A DNA stretch of 64,000 nt from Melampsora larici-populina 98AG31. Lineage: Eukaryota > Basidiomycota > Pucciniomycetes > Pucciniales > Melampsoraceae. This document shows, one piece after another, positions 21,601-34,053 of the stretch (its first letter is position 1; each line of letters opens with the position of its first letter). Location of the stretch: positions 347,918-411,917 of the forward strand of contig NW_006768836.1 in NCBI RefSeq assembly GCF_000204055.1. Direction: 5' to 3'. The notes under the pieces were generated by a model, which did no database searches, was not told where the DNA came from, and worked only from the letters and a program-made list of their open reading frames with translations. The position numbers and the translations under genes were made by a program.

Positions 21601-23860
21601 TTACAGCGTTTATACTTTGATGTTCTCGTTTGTTCAACTCGTGGGGGTAGGGCTGTACTTAGCCTTCTGTCTGGAGGTAAGTCATCATATCTACGTGCAT
21701 GAGATGATGCAACTGACATTAACATCGTTCTTCAATAGGTGACTATGATGGTAAGCAGAAGCATATGAATGCTTCATTTCTTCCGATATGACTGTTTTGA
21801 GAAATCATGGCAAGCTAATCGTCAACCTTACATTTTAATTTCATATATGACAGGCGACCAAGTTGCTGTAACTTGGGATAAGAGATTAGTCGATCCATTC
21901 CAAAATGCGGATCCGGATGCTTATGACGAGATAAAAGAAAAAGACTGGTTTGATTGTAAGCTAATCGTGACTTGATATCTATCCTCAATATGCCTTTTCC
22001 GAAGCCATTTGATTTCTGATTTCATTTGATTTTATCTTTTGCATTCAGCCAAGCTTGCAGGATCAATTGGAGATAGTCTTTTAGAGCCCTACCGTCGCAA
22101 CCCAGAAAGATTTGTCAAAAAGGCTCAGGAAATTCTCATCGATGAACTGTTTACTCCTTCTAGCTTTTCTGCATATTCTGGGCGGTATGATTTGTTGAGT
22201 CAATTTTTTATTGCAATGATGGTGATCACTCAACCCAATTGCTGTTGCCTATAAGACTAATGTGTTTTTTGTTCGAAAGCTGTCATTATATACTAGGAGC
22301 TGATAATGACTTGACACTTACGATGGGATGGATCTATGTTACTTGCCTCGATGCTGCCAAAAAGGGTATGTCAAGTTATCCTTCCAGGTACTACTTTGTC
22401 TTGCATACCACGCTAAAGGTTCTGAAACTGCAATGGGCTTGATCAGGGCTCGTTCTCAAGAAAACAAAGGACTATGAGATAGTTCAACGATACCAAAAGG
22501 AGCTAGCCAAACTTGGTGTTGAGCTAGAGAAAAATGGCTACGCTCCCACTCCCTTCTTCCAGAAAAGCTTGGCTCGAAATGAAAAAAAATGTATCAAACC
22601 GTACAAGAGGCCGGAAAGCATTAGCTCAGAGCCATATGTTCTTGGTAATTATCTTTGAATTTCATTTCATTGTCATCATCTACTTGAAAAGTTCATATCA
22701 GCTTCTGATTGGCAAACTGAATGTTGAAATACAGAGGTTGTATACGAGACAGTCACTGCAGGTTCTGACCGATACACACATAATAACAAATCATATGACG
22801 ATGCTACTCACGGGCGCCGTGCCCTGGACACGGATGATGATCTACGTAGACTTTTTTCCGACCAGAAGAAGAGCTTTGATAAGCCGCACCCAAAGCCGGG
22901 GCACCTAGCAGCTTGGGGGGCAGCCGGAGTGTGGAATGGAGTACTTAAACAGATGCAGCGTGAGATTGCGGTTTGAGTTTTTTTTCTTTCTGTTTTCATA
23001 TCTTCGCTTTTCTCTTATGATTACCGCTATAGAAGTTAACCTGACGCCTCATCAAATGAACACATACACAGGACTTACAAAAGGAACACGCCAAGATGAC
23101 AGCCAAGATGCAAATCCAACAGGAAAACGATCAAACCATACAAGAAGAAGAACATTATGTACCAGAAATGGGTAAACAGAAAATGCTTTTGTTAGTGAAT
23201 CCTATCAACTAATTTTTTAGAACCACACAAGCTTCCTACCATTAAACTAAAAAAACGAATGATACCTCAACCAGAATGAGGCCAATCTTGAACAACTACC
23301 ACTTGCGATTAAGTTGGAAAAATGCGTACAACGAGAGTGAAGCCGAGAAACAGTTCTTCGCTCAAGTTGGCCCTGTTTCTGAATCAGAAGAAAACGCGTT
23401 TCACCAAGGAAAAGAAGGATATCTCAATGGATTGGGTCCTGATGGGTATGCACTCTTAAAAGTATGTCATCCTATATATCCAATAATTATCTTTGTTGGA
23501 GAAGCTGGTTCTACTGCTGATCGATTTTTCTGCTTCAACAACATGTAGGCTTCATGTGCAGCTTCAAATTCGAATGCCGAAGGATATTTTCCTTATGATG
23601 TTGCGTTTCGGGAGGTAAGAGGTTCTTCACTCTGATTCCAAAGCAATTTCAATTGTAAATCTGATCAAGTTTTTCAAAAGATATGTTATCTCAAGGCTCA
23701 GGCATCCGTGAAAAATACGTATGGTCATTCTGGTTTTAGATTACCAGGGATCGAGCACGAATCACTCTCACCATGGACACTTGAAAGTATCAGTCATTAT
23801 GCAATGCTCTCTAAAAGGATACTCTACAATAAGAGGGCAGCTACAATGGCTGAAGTTTAA
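18641..23860 (+). CDS. RNA-dependent RNA polymerase of RNA silencing (QDE-1/Rdp1 family)
   Basis: This multi-exon gene encodes a cell-encoded RdRP, which makes double-stranded RNA for Dicer in RNA silencing. Conserved blocks are spread over short exons: IMTDGAAALS (about 20055), SAYQGRI / GFAKG / LWYLDPNSNR (20227-20470), ASRKIPNSVFEELVDEAL (about 20712), LLEAGFSASNRL, IPDP / TGTLKEGEAFLQF across an intron (21225-21350), then CSTRGGRAVLSLLSGG followed by DYDGDQVAVTWD, the catalytic DxDGD loop (21620-21880). The C-terminus has SPWTLESISHYAMLSKR and stops at 23860. I chose ATG 18641 (MSAMSSRKSTRR) because the open frame before it has only a TTG. Upstream lies a tandem duplication. The exon join near 23150-23330 stays unresolved: simple splices there run into a stop at 23278, so either an intron boundary was missed or this copy is damaged. 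Confidence 0.9.
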
Positions 23861-24930
23861 AGTTTACTCGGTAGACCGCTTTGGCTTGATTATCTCCCAG
23901 AATCTATGTATAACAGTCGTCTGTAAAGCAATTTGTAAAGTTATGGTTACTGTCTCTTTTGTTCCTCTACAATCGAGATATCCAGAGGATTTAGTAAACA
24001 GTAAGTATATTCTCCAGTTTTGCCGATATCATATTTGTAATTTTAAAAAATTCTGCGGCCGTGGAAGTATCCACACGATTATAAGCATCAGCAGTGGTGC
24101 GAAGCAGATGGATTGTTCCATTGATTGACTTCGCAAAAATGTACTTCAAGTAGACAAAAGCTTTATCGAGTGGTGAACTAAAAATAATCGATCAGTGAAC
24201 TTGTGACGTTACGATGTTTCACAACCAAAATCGCTTTCATTCCGGGTCCTTCTTTCTTGAGACAACGCACACCATGATTTTTTTGACATCACAACAACTA
24301 TGAAATCTGCTCGGGAAACCCAAAGGTCATCTCGTGATGTTATGAGGAGTCGTCCTTTGCGATGATATTGGTTCGCAACCATCCATTCCTAAGCGCAGTC
24401 TCATCATCTCCATTACAACTCTGTCACTTGAAACCTCAAATTACGTCATCGGCTTTTGCAGAATCACGTTCGCAGGGTCAAACATTGGCTGTTGATGATT
24501 GCGAGCTTTTATCGAGAATTGTTACCAGCTACGTTTCCTGTCTTGCAGTTCCAAAATCCTCGTCATACCTACTCGAGGGCTTAGCAATCATCGCCACTTC
24601 ATGTTAAGCGGGTACATCCAACCTCGGTTTCGAAAAGTGATGTCGTTCGGTTGTGAAGATCGCATACGAATTGGCTGGAGTGAGATCGATTTTGCGCACA
24701 TATCTTGCATTTAATCAATCGTCAATTCGTTCGATCGTCAATTGACGGCAATGGAGACACTCAAAGACATCGAACACTTCTTGTCGCTATAAGAGTCCTT
24801 GAAGTAGTCTTCAGTTTTCACATCACTGCCGGCCAGACCATAGCTACTTTGAATTCGGAAGTAGCTTTAGCCTTCATTGTCAACTTTTTTTGTCGAAACA
24901 CACATTACAACATCATTGCGATCTCAGAAG
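23861..24930. other. Intergenic stretch between RdRP and SET gene
   Basis: Short open frames (up to 89 codons) but no recognisable domain. 24360-24720 is less AT-rich and has longer frames on the plus strand, possibly untranslated leader or an unrecognised small exon of the SET gene downstream. No repeats with clear ends were seen. Confidence 0.4.
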
Positions 24931-26597
24931 ATGCAAATTGGAGCTTTCTTCCTGACACACTTCCTCGTATTTGAGTTCGTTCAACATTGTCGTTGTAACA
25001 ATCAGCTTCAATCAACCTCGCTATCTATCTTCATAAAGCCTGAAACTTCGATATACACCCAGCAGGCCTGCATATCGTCTAGCTCCGAAAAGACCTTGCT
25101 CAAGAAAGTGCCAGATGCGGGCCGACATAACACTCCTCTCAACGCTACGCGCTTAGGTTCATCAGACGCCAGGTCTTCAAGGGCCCTGAAATCATCAGTC
25201 GGACTGGTTTACAAATTTGACCAGGTTGATGTTGAACCAATCCTCGAATCATCGGAATTGAATGACCTTGATGGATTTGTCAAACAGCAGTGTTACTCTC
25301 ATGAAGATGACGATGCTCAGGAGCCAATATGTATCTATCTCAACTATAAATTTGATCATGGAAGGGGCATGGTATTTCTGTCTTACCCCTCTATATTCAA
25401 AGAGATATTGACAACCTTTACGATCTTCAAGACCGATAAAGCTCATACGGGCCAGGAGAAGACTAGCGAGCAGAAGTTTGAGGTGGTGGACATGCCTCAA
25501 AAGGGTGGAAAGGGTTCAGTCGCTTCACGAAGGTTTTATCCAGGCGACCCAGTGGTGAGCGAACACCTTGTGTTCATCATGTTGAGCGAGCCAGAGGTCT
25601 TTGCTCGAAAAGATATCAATAAGATCATGAAGAGAGCAGTGGACTATCTTCCATTCGAGACTCGTGCTACTTTTGCTACTCTACACGGTGAAGGAGATAC
25701 TCAAGAAGACTGGATCAGATCTACCTTTAAGCGTAACAATTTCTATATCCCTCTCAAGGCCAATGATCGTGAATATCGCTTCGGAGCCATTGTTTTTCAG
25801 CCTACGTACGTGATGATTTCACGAAAACTCTTTGGGGCTTGGTTCGAGATGAATAACCAGATCTGTACCTTCACAGTCGCCTGAATCATGATTGTCGACC
25901 CAACACCGCCTACTACGTTGATGGTGTCACTTTAACACTACACATGCACGCATTACGGGATATTGCACCTGGTGAAGAACTCACCGATAGTTGTAAGTCC
26001 CTAAACAATCTTTCAAAGAAAAAAGTATCCTTGAGGAACTCATGAACAAAATCAACATGGTTTGGGTACACTTGTTTTCTTTTGAAGATATTGATACTAG
26101 TACATATAGAGATGAACGAAAGCAAAACTTACAAAAGAATTATGGATTCGATTGTACTTGTTCGATTTGCTCATTACCATCACATATGATTAAACTTTCT
26201 GATTATCATATCGAAAAGATCCAAAAACTAAACGCAGCTTTAGACAATTACACTCCTACTTCTATTGCTACACCTGGTATGGCTGAACAACTCATCAATC
26301 TTTACAAGCTGGTTCGTCTTCATTCTAGTTTATTTATACTTTCATTTCATTAACAATAGGTTTTGATTTTAGGAAAGACTAGATATCACGATTTATAAGG
26401 CTTATACTAGAGCATCAGTAGCTTATAATGCTGTAGGAGACACAGATCAAGCAAAGATTTACGCAGCATTGGCTTTGACTCATGGATTGATTGCTGCTGG
26501 ACCTAGATGGTCTGATTGGCCTACTGTCTTGAAGTTAGAACAAAATCCTGAGGAGCATTGGTCTTACAAATCACGACTTCCGAAACCTACTTCTTGA
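24931..26597 (+). CDS. SET-domain protein with N-terminal leader, member 1
   Basis: Four exons fit in phase: 24931-25805, 25877-25992, 26088-26311 and 26373-26597. ATG 24931 gives a hydrophobic start (MQIGAFFLTHFLVFEFVQH). A middle region (VYKFDQVDVEPILESSE) precedes a SET domain: MPQKGGKGSVASRRFYPGD, then RLNHDCRPNTAYYVDG and GEELTDSYID, with a Cys-rich post-SET-like segment YGFDCTCSICSLP. SET domains transfer methyl groups from S-adenosylmethionine to lysine; NHDCRPN and GEEL(x)xSY are core cofactor and substrate elements. The C-terminal helices (YKAYTRASVAYNAVGD) resemble the SMYD/SET5 layout. A leader is unexpected on a methyltransferase. Two paralogs lie at 38489-40171 and 40804-42428. 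Substrate and location are unknown. Confidence 0.8.
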
Positions 26598-27686
26598 ATC
26601 TAATCTGGATGAGAACTTTTCTTGTTTGTTGTATGATCTAATTGACTTGTACTGACTTTGGTGAAGTCCAGAACAAGAATTAATAAAAAAAATTAAATCC
26701 AATTTGAACTATTGCAATACCTACAAAGCCTCTGTTGGTATCATCTCTAGAGGTCTGAATTTCAAAGCTTAGCTTCAATTCAAACTAGGCATGACAAGCT
26801 AGAAAACAGGAAGATAGACTAGAGGAGTGCTTAAGCTTTTCAATATCCAAAATTATCAAAAGAAAATGATCTTGTTTCATGACCTTTTCCTTTTCATCCT
26901 GTTGGTCTCTTATCTAAAAACATGAGGGTGGATGCAATCAATTGTGAGTGGCTATTGCAAAATTAAAAAATTGCAATTGTTAGATCATCTAGTAATAAAT
27001 ACCTTGAGCCTCTCTCTTTCACATCTATCTTCCACCAGAACCTCTTGCACTTTCTTTGTTTGATACATACATTCATGAGATCTCAATTAACATTTCTTGT
27101 GTCAAACGTGGACCAAGGTATGAGAAATATTAAAAAGCTGAATCAAGTCAATACACAAACTCTTTCTGCAAAGGGAAAGACATGGAAAGAAATCAAAAAA
27201 TTCTCAAGTCTATATGTATCTTGATGAAAGTGATATATTGAATGAAGATGAAAGATCATTCTGAATTTTGATCCCATCAATTCAAGATCATCAAATTCAA
27301 GGCCTTCCAATCTTGAAACAGAACTTCATCAAATTAGTCAAGAATAAAGACACAACACTTGTTTCATTGATCATATTCACAAGGATCGAAACCTTAATTT
27401 CACGAAACAGAAATCTTCATAAACTCTTGATGTTGACTTCAGCATCTCAGTATATGTCTCAAAGATCCTTTACAACTGTCTTCTTTGAACTTATCACTGT
27501 GGCCTTGGTGAGCTCATTCAAGATTTGATTGAGTCCACCGATGTTGAGTAACGAGTTTACAGGTTGAAATGTTTACATATCTTATTTACACATACTGATT
27601 ACATGTGTTGAGAGTGTATGTAGTGAAGTGAGAATGATCGAAAGAGAACCAGAACCAGAAGGAGTATTGCAACAGAGATTGGAAAG
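26598..27686. other. Intergenic stretch, no supported gene
   Basis: AT-rich sequence with one 86-codon plus-strand frame at 27268-27528 that shows no recognisable motif. The short exon or leader of the next gene lies at its 3' end; an in-frame ATG for it could also be the one at 27634, but its splice phase does not fit. Confidence 0.35.
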
Positions 27687-28794
27687 ATGGTAAGTCATCA
27701 CTATTTCTCAAATCAAACACAAACCAATTCAAGAAACAAACACTGACCATCTCACTCTTGACCATCAGTTATACAATCAAGAATCAGAATGGAATTCAAG
27801 AGCACCATCATATGCATATGAATCCGATTCATCAGATGACGAATGGACAGATACGATCAAGAACACAGAAAACTTAAACTTAAACCACCCAACTGAAAAA
27901 CTAAACAAACCTAAAGAAAAGCGTCATGAAGAAAAAGAAGTTAAATTTGAATGGAAAACTGGGTTACCTGAACCGATCGAATTTGGAAAACCATTGTTAA
28001 TCTTAATAGGTTCCATCACTAAACCGATCAGTCAATCTCTTAAACTAGAACCCCCTTTACTAATCACACTAAATTATAAACAAACACCTTATGTTTATTT
28101 AGATATAAAAAATCGGATTGTTTATTTCCCAAATCGTACATTGATTTCATTAAACTTACAAACCAAACTCTGCCAAGAGATTTTCAAAAAACTAAACCCA
28201 ACAGGCAAGATTATTATTGTTTCGAGTTATGAAATATCTAATTATATCAGTTCGATTCATCAAGAGATCTCAAGTGTTAAATATTTGTGTTCTTATAATA
28301 ATGATGATCAAGAAGAAGAAGAAAAACTTGAAAAGGATACAAGACTTCAAAACTTTTCAATCCCGAATTTAATTCAAGGAATAGATGCAGCAATTTTCCT
28401 ACAAGTAAGTTGAGCAAAATCTCGAAAAAATCCTGTTTTTTTTTTCGAAACCCCTTGTTTGATAATAAATTTTCTAATTTTCCAAAAAAAAATGATTTAA
28501 ATTCAAAAATAGGCCGAAATAATCCAAACCAAACCAATTCTATTTCTTTTACCAAACCAATCAGAGACAGAAACAGAGTTATACGAAAGCCATTCAAGAA
28601 GCAATCCAACCCACCCACCCATCCAAGGAACCCAAGCCGTTGTAGAATACGTTTCAAAAACAATGAATATTCAATGTAAAAGTTCAAAGGAAGATAAGTT
28701 GAATGATGATGATGGATTTAATTGGAATTTGTTGAATCATTTGAAAGCTAGTGTTGGAATAAATGATGATTATATGAGATCTATGTATGTTTAG
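27687..28794 (+). CDS. Probable proteasome assembly chaperone 1-like protein
   Basis: Exons fit as ATG at 27687-27689, then an intron (GTAAGT to CATCAG), a large exon to about 28407, an intron (GTAAGTTG to AAAATAG) and a last exon to the stop at 28794. The product is about 290 residues. It begins with an acidic region (YAYESDSSDDEWTD), then a globular part with PLLILIGSITKP, YVYLDIKNRIVYFP, KIIIVSSYEISNYI and IPNLIQGIDAAIFLQ, followed by KPILFLLPNQSETE and QAVVEYVSKTMN. The order (acidic start, a beta strand ending IG, a late PN-hydrophobic-AA motif, and a C-terminal strand) resembles PAC1/Pba1, which helps build the 20S proteasome alpha ring. Similarity is by layout, not by a catalytic motif, so the name is tentative. 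The start, with the intron directly after ATG, is also tentative. Confidence 0.5.
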
Positions 28795-29044
28795 AATTAA
28801 AGATTGTACATAAATATTGATTAGATTCTTGGTGGTTTTTGAGATTTTTTTGTGTTTGTTTTGCAAGTTGATAAGAATTTGTTGACACAAAGTCCAAAGA
28901 TGATTTTGTGATTTGGAGTGTAGTGAGAGTGAGTGAGTGAGTGGTGAGTGGTGAAACTGTTGTTTGTACAGCGTAATACAGTGTAATGTAGATTTGGATC
29001 TGTGGTTCAGATTCAATCTTTTTTTCTGATTTCATTCTCAAGGA

Positions 29045-29128
29045 CTACCACCATCACCTTCACCTTCACCTTCACCATCACCAAAGAACAAGAGAAGAAA
29101 GGAAAGAAAGGAAAGAAAGAAAGCAAGG
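29045..29128 (+). promoter_or_regulatory. Simple-sequence leader of the GT90 gene
   Basis: A run of ACCTTC/ACCATC trinucleotide repeats (about 29045-29087) is followed by a purine-rich GAAAGGAAAGAAAGG tract that runs up to the start codon at 29129. This is probably the 5' untranslated region. A GTGAGTGAGT microsatellite lies further upstream, at about 28925-28950. Confidence 0.4.
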
Positions 29129-32100
29129 ATGGCTAGATTATTAACTTTAACCAAAACATTACCAGGTAAACTCAAGTCAAGAAGATCCATCAAACGATTC
29201 TTAATCATCTCAACCTGGATCTTTTTATTTCATCAACTCTTTACTTTACTATCAAACCATCATCCTTCGATGCTAAAGACCACCATGACTTCCTACGAAA
29301 CTTCTCCATCTGATCATCTCTTACCACCACATCCCATTCAAACCAAACTAAAATTAGCAAGATCAAGATGGAAAAAAAGATTAGAAGCTCAATCTACAGA
29401 TTACAAATCATTTAAATCTAATTATAAATCTCGTTATAATTTAGAACCACCTAAAGGAATGAAAGAATGGTTTAAGATTGTCACGAATGATGGAGTGCTT
29501 TTGGTAGATGAATTTGATGAGTTGATGAACAGTTTGAAACCTTTTAGAACGATGGATTCAGATGAATTGATCAGAAGAACGATTGAGATTTCAAAGATGC
29601 CAACGTTTTCACTTTTGAATGTAAAAACTTTGACTTTCTACTTCGTTTTGATCATCATAAACCTTTCAAAGCTGATCAGTGCTTTATGCTTTTTTTCTTG
29701 TTCAGATCACAGCTCATCATGCCGAGTTTCAGGGTCAAAATTACAGAGGTGATGGCAAACATTATAGTCGTGATCATTATGGTCCAGGTATAGAAAGAGT
29801 AGAAGGTTTAGCATCCATGTTACAACGTCATATCAGTCGTACGTCATTTATTCGGTTTCCTTAAACCCAACCTAATCTTTTCTCAAGTGATCTTTAATGA
29901 CCTCAACAAATCTTTGACTTTCATCACACAGTCGTTCCAGACGGTACCATCTTTGCAGTTTCAGAATTAGCCGAACCAAGAGTGATAGTCCCATGGCAAG
30001 ATCATCCGAACACATTAAGAGAATTTGATTTATCATTATCAAGTGAATCCCTCGAAATCCCATACCATCATCGAATCCCGAAACCAAACTTAACGAATCT
30101 ATTACCTACACCTAATTTCATTGGATCAGGATCATCATGGGAACTGTATGCAAAATCATGTCCACCTGAATCATCAGCCCGAAAGAAACTATCAAGTTTA
30201 AAAGGTGAATCGACCTTGAAAGATAAAAAGAAAGCTTTAATGAATCAAGTTTATAATCTGAGTGAATTGGAAACTCTTTCGATTGGGTTTAATGGACATC
30301 TTAAAACCGGACAAAACAAAAGAAGATCAAGTCAATCTGAACTAGATTTTAATGCTCATGAAGATCTAGATTTAAACCAACACGATAACAATCATCATCA
30401 TCAAGAAGAAGACGATCCAATCCAATCTATCCCTACAGTTTCTTCTGGTCAAACTTTCACAAGTGCTCAACAATTACTTAACGAATCTAAACAATTTGAA
30501 TTTGTTGAGATTGGTTATAAAGGTTTAATGCATTCTGATCTTTGTTCGAATTCTGAATTACATCAAATTCAAGGTGCATTCTTTAGTGTAAGTTGTTTGG
30601 AATGCTTTTCATTGAAAAAAAATGGTAATTGATCATGTGTCTCTTTTTGGGGTTTTCATATAGGATTGGAGAGGTTTACAGGCTCTTTATCCGGTCTTTA
30701 GTCCTTCTAAAATCGATGGTTTCTCAGGTTAGTTCAATCTTTTTCACTACTCTCATACCCGCTTAATAGCTTATCAGTGTCTATCTCAAATGTTACCTAT
30801 ACAGACATCCTGAGTAAGTAATCTATTTCATCTGAATCTAAAAACAACTACGATATTCACCTTTTTTTTCAATAGTTCCATCCAATTTCTATTATGGTGA
30901 TGATGCAAGATATTCATTTGAAGCCAATGAGACCATTTCATGGGATCAGAAACATGATAAATTGTTTTGGAGAGGTAAAACTGTAAGACTCTTCATCTTT
31001 TTGGGTTCTTGATGATCATCTATCAAATGGATATCACAGTGTTTCTAGAACTTGATCAGATTTTCTTTTTTTTCGATTCAAAACTGTATGATGTGTGAAT
31101 TCTCGAATATTTTTACAGACCGGAGGAGGAAATTCACCTCCGTAAGTGAGAACTGAACATCAAAGCTCTCAGAACACTCAACTCTGATTGTTGACTGATT
31201 TTTTGCTTGCTTTTTGGTTCAATAGTCGACATCAATTACAATATCAAAGACATCGATTTGTTAGATTAGCTCAAAGTATGTCAAGATCATTAAAGTCTTT
31301 GTTGATTCAAGATCAACCGAACGGATTACTTTATCATATGAAAAGAACTATTTCGGATTTAAATCAAGCATGGTTAGATGTAGGATTCACAGGTTATACA
31401 GGATGTGGAGGTAAGATTGAAATCTCAAAAAAACCCGATTTGAGCACTTCAAAAAGGAAAAAAGGAGAAAAACCTAATGAGATTTTTGGATTTTTTGGAA
31501 TTTAGATCCAGATATATGTGATTTAACAGCAGCTTTGTATCCTTTAAAAGCTCCAGTTCCATTAAGTGAAATGGCAAGGTATAAAGCGATTTTAGATTTA
31601 GATGGAATGGCTTTTTCTGGACGGTTTGTGGCTTTGATGTCTATGGGATCTGGAGTGATTAAATCGACGATTTTTAAAGATGCATTAACTGATTGGATCG
31701 AACCTTGGGTACAGTTAAGTCTCGATTTTTTTGAAAAAGCATTGGGTGTTTGTAGATAAATTGATTGGATTGGTTTGGTTTTTGTAGTTATATTCCATTA
31801 AGTGTAGGGTATGAAGAGATGTATAATTTATTAGGATATTTCTTACATTTACCTGAACCAAGTTTATCGAAAGAAGAAACAGAAGAAATGAAAAAACATG
31901 AAAACCGATTAACAAGATTGATAGGAGATTGGGTTCCTATCAAATGGTTTAAATCTAAAAGAAGAATGGGAGATGGACCTGATGAGTTGAAGAAAGTTGC
32001 ACAGGATGGACTTAGGTGGTCTGAGACTATTGGAAATAAACCGGATATTGAGGCTTATGTTTTGAGACTTGCTTTAGGTTTGTTATTCATACTTTTCTCA

Positions 32101-32208
32101 CTGTAGATCTTTTTTTGGATGGAGATACTGATCAGCCTTCTTTTGGGGGGGTTAGAATGGGCTAGGATGTTGGGGAAGATTGGAGACGAAGAAATTGATG
32201 AAGAATAA
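29129..32208 (+). CDS. GT90 (CAP10-like) glycosyltransferase
   Basis: A multi-exon gene for a type II membrane glycosyltransferase of family GT90, which includes Cryptococcus CAP10 and the xylosyltransferase Cxt1. A basic N-terminus (KLKSRRSIKR) precedes one membrane segment (FLIISTWIFLFHQLFTLL, residues about 28-45), placing the enzyme in the Golgi lumen. Family motifs follow: YNLEPPKGMKEWFKIV with FDELMNSLKPFR, KLFWRGKT then TGGGNSPP across an intron near 30980-31120, and the C-terminal YKAILDLDGMAFSGRFVALM, GSGVIKSTIFKDALTDWIEP and SYIPLSVGYEEMYNLL. The last exon reads EWARMLGKIGDEEIDEE and stops at 32208. GT90 enzymes use nucleotide sugars and commonly add xylose; the donor here is not shown by sequence. 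It appears intact. Confidence 0.88.
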
Positions 32209-33019
32209 ACCAAATGGGTTTGGTTTGGTTTGGTTTCCTTTTTTTAAAATACAATGAAATGAAAGTTCATTGAATTGTATAGACGGGAAAAGGGTGAAAT
32301 TGAATGAATGAATCAAGGTTCAGTTTGATGAAGTTACGCGGTGGGGGGTTCTTGGGTGACATAAATAAGATTTTATATGAACAATTTTATAAAAAGGTTT
32401 CTTTTTCTCTAAGAAGTATAGATAGAAATAGTAGAAATAGATTTTTTTTTTGGTTTTTAAAAAACATAGGTTTTGCAGTTTGTTGCATATTGAAATCATA
32501 CGTAATTTACTTCTTTTTTGATTTTTTTTTTGGTTTTTGTTTAGGTTGTTTGGATTTTGAGAAATTGATTTTTATTTTTTTCTTTGGGAATGGATTTTTA
32601 AGTTAAGGTCATTCAGGATTTGGATTCTTTTGATTTATATTGTTGAAGGTTTTGTCTCCAAATTTTTTTTGGGTCTGTAGTCTCACATTGATACAGCAGT
32701 TTTGAGAATAAATGTTGCCTGCTTGTTTTTATTTTTTTAAAATTACACTAAAACTTATTCACCTAGATTTTACATGAGATCTGTAGTTGACTTCAAGGGT
32801 GCAAGGATTGTGAAAGATCACAATCATTGGGGAAATGCACAATCTTTGGTATGGTTGCAACCAGTAGAAAGGTGGGAGGAGGCTTGAAAGTTAGCACATT
32901 AATTTTAGGGTATACAAATAATGTTTTGCACATTTCCGGATAAGTTTTTCTAGAACACTAAAAGCCTTTTGGGGTTCTGGAAAACACAGTGTTGGTTATT
33001 CAGAGCTTCAGAATACCAT
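32209..33019. other. Intergenic stretch, T-rich, no gene
   Basis: Directly after the GT90 stop the plus strand is strongly T-rich (32400-32610), with frames that are artefacts of poly-T (Phe-rich). It probably contains the GT90 3' untranslated region and terminator. Nothing else is supported. Confidence 0.5.
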
Positions 33020-33178
33020 AAGGTCATCAAACCTGACCTGGTTTCAAAAGACCCAGTTGACCCAGTTGACTTTTTGGCTGGGAGCTGTCAACAAATGTCA
33101 ACTTGATACACAAAGTTACTGCCAAAGAGTAAGTGGGTCCACTGGGTTTTCTCAAAATTGGGTCAGGTTTGAGAGGGG
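33020..33178 (-). mobile_element. 160-bp inverted-repeat MITE, copy b (degenerate)
   Basis: It matches the family at 15496-15655 in reverse orientation, with GGCTGGGAGCTGTCAACAAA in the core. The left end (ATCAAACCTGACCTGG) has lost the GTGGCTCTC terminus, while the right end retains GTCAGGTTTGAGAG. Confidence 0.6.
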
Positions 33179-33555
33179 ATAATCTAGGTCAATCATTTTT
33201 AGTTCAAGCTTAAAAAGAACAGGCAACATTTATTATCAAGACTGCCATAGCTTCTGATCACCATGTCTGTGTGGTGTTTGCCTGTTGACAAGCGCATACA
33301 AGTTGCCTTTGTGCCTCAAAGGCAGTCTGTGTGTGCTCATTGTTGAGAGACTGCCACAAGGACACAGTGGATCTGTTCTGAGCTCATGTGTCAAAATTCA
33401 AGAGTCAAGACAAGAAAGATTAATGGAAGACATGTCATAGCGTATGGCTTTGTCAAGGCCCGGCCTGGCCAGCAGGAAGAGCTGGCGGGCCTTGGGCTGC
33501 CTAGAATTTTTTGGCTATGTGAAGTTTGTAAGATCAGGGAAAATACTCACCATTG

Positions 33556-33716
33556 GTGGCTCTCAAAGTTGACCTGGTCTGAAGAAAACTCAGTTGACCC
33601 AGTTGCTTTTTGGTGGTAGCTTTGTGTATCCACTTGAAATTTGTTGACATCTCACAGCCAAAAAGTCAATTGGGTCAACTGGGTTTTTTGAAACCAGGTC
33701 TAGTTTGAGAGCCACT
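33556..33716 (+). mobile_element. 160-bp inverted-repeat MITE, copy c
   Basis: It begins GTGGCTCTCAAAGTTG and ends TAGTTTGAGAGCCAC. The core GTAGCTTTGTGTATCCACTT is in the same orientation as copy a. Both termini are preserved, so this copy best defines the family length at 161 bp. Confidence 0.65.
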
Positions 33717-34002
33717 ATTATCTTCTTTATTGCAAATTATTTTCAAGAGCAAGAAAACTATTCAGAAAGAAGCTCAACAAGAAAAAAAGTGAACTGGAAC
33801 AATGTCAACAAACTCCTTGACTTACCAAAAGTTTTCACATGCCTAGCAGATTCCATTTTATAGACTAAATGATTTGTATTTCTGTTCCTATTTACAAGAC
33901 AGGGACCAAGGAGATCAGCCACAAAGCAAAAGACAAGCCATCAAAAGATGAAAAAGAATGAATCAACCCCCCCAAAAATCACTGATAATTGACAACAGGA
34001 AC

Positions 34003-34053
34003 AGTGTACTGTCACATCTTGTTACAGAGTTTGGCAGATACTACCATTGAGAG
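34003..34053 (+). repeat. Direct repeat pair with 35001-35052
   Basis: ACAGTGTACTG followed by ATCTTGTTACAGA and TTGG(C/T)(A/G)GATACTA recurs at about 35001-35052 with several differences. The two copies flank the GC-rich MITE at 34484-34906 at unequal distance. They may be remnants of an older duplicated element. Confidence 0.5.

Noticed and set aside
32304..32606. 100-codon Phe-rich frame after the GT90 gene
   Set aside because: It is a product of poly-T tracts in the 3' region, with no splice or domain support.
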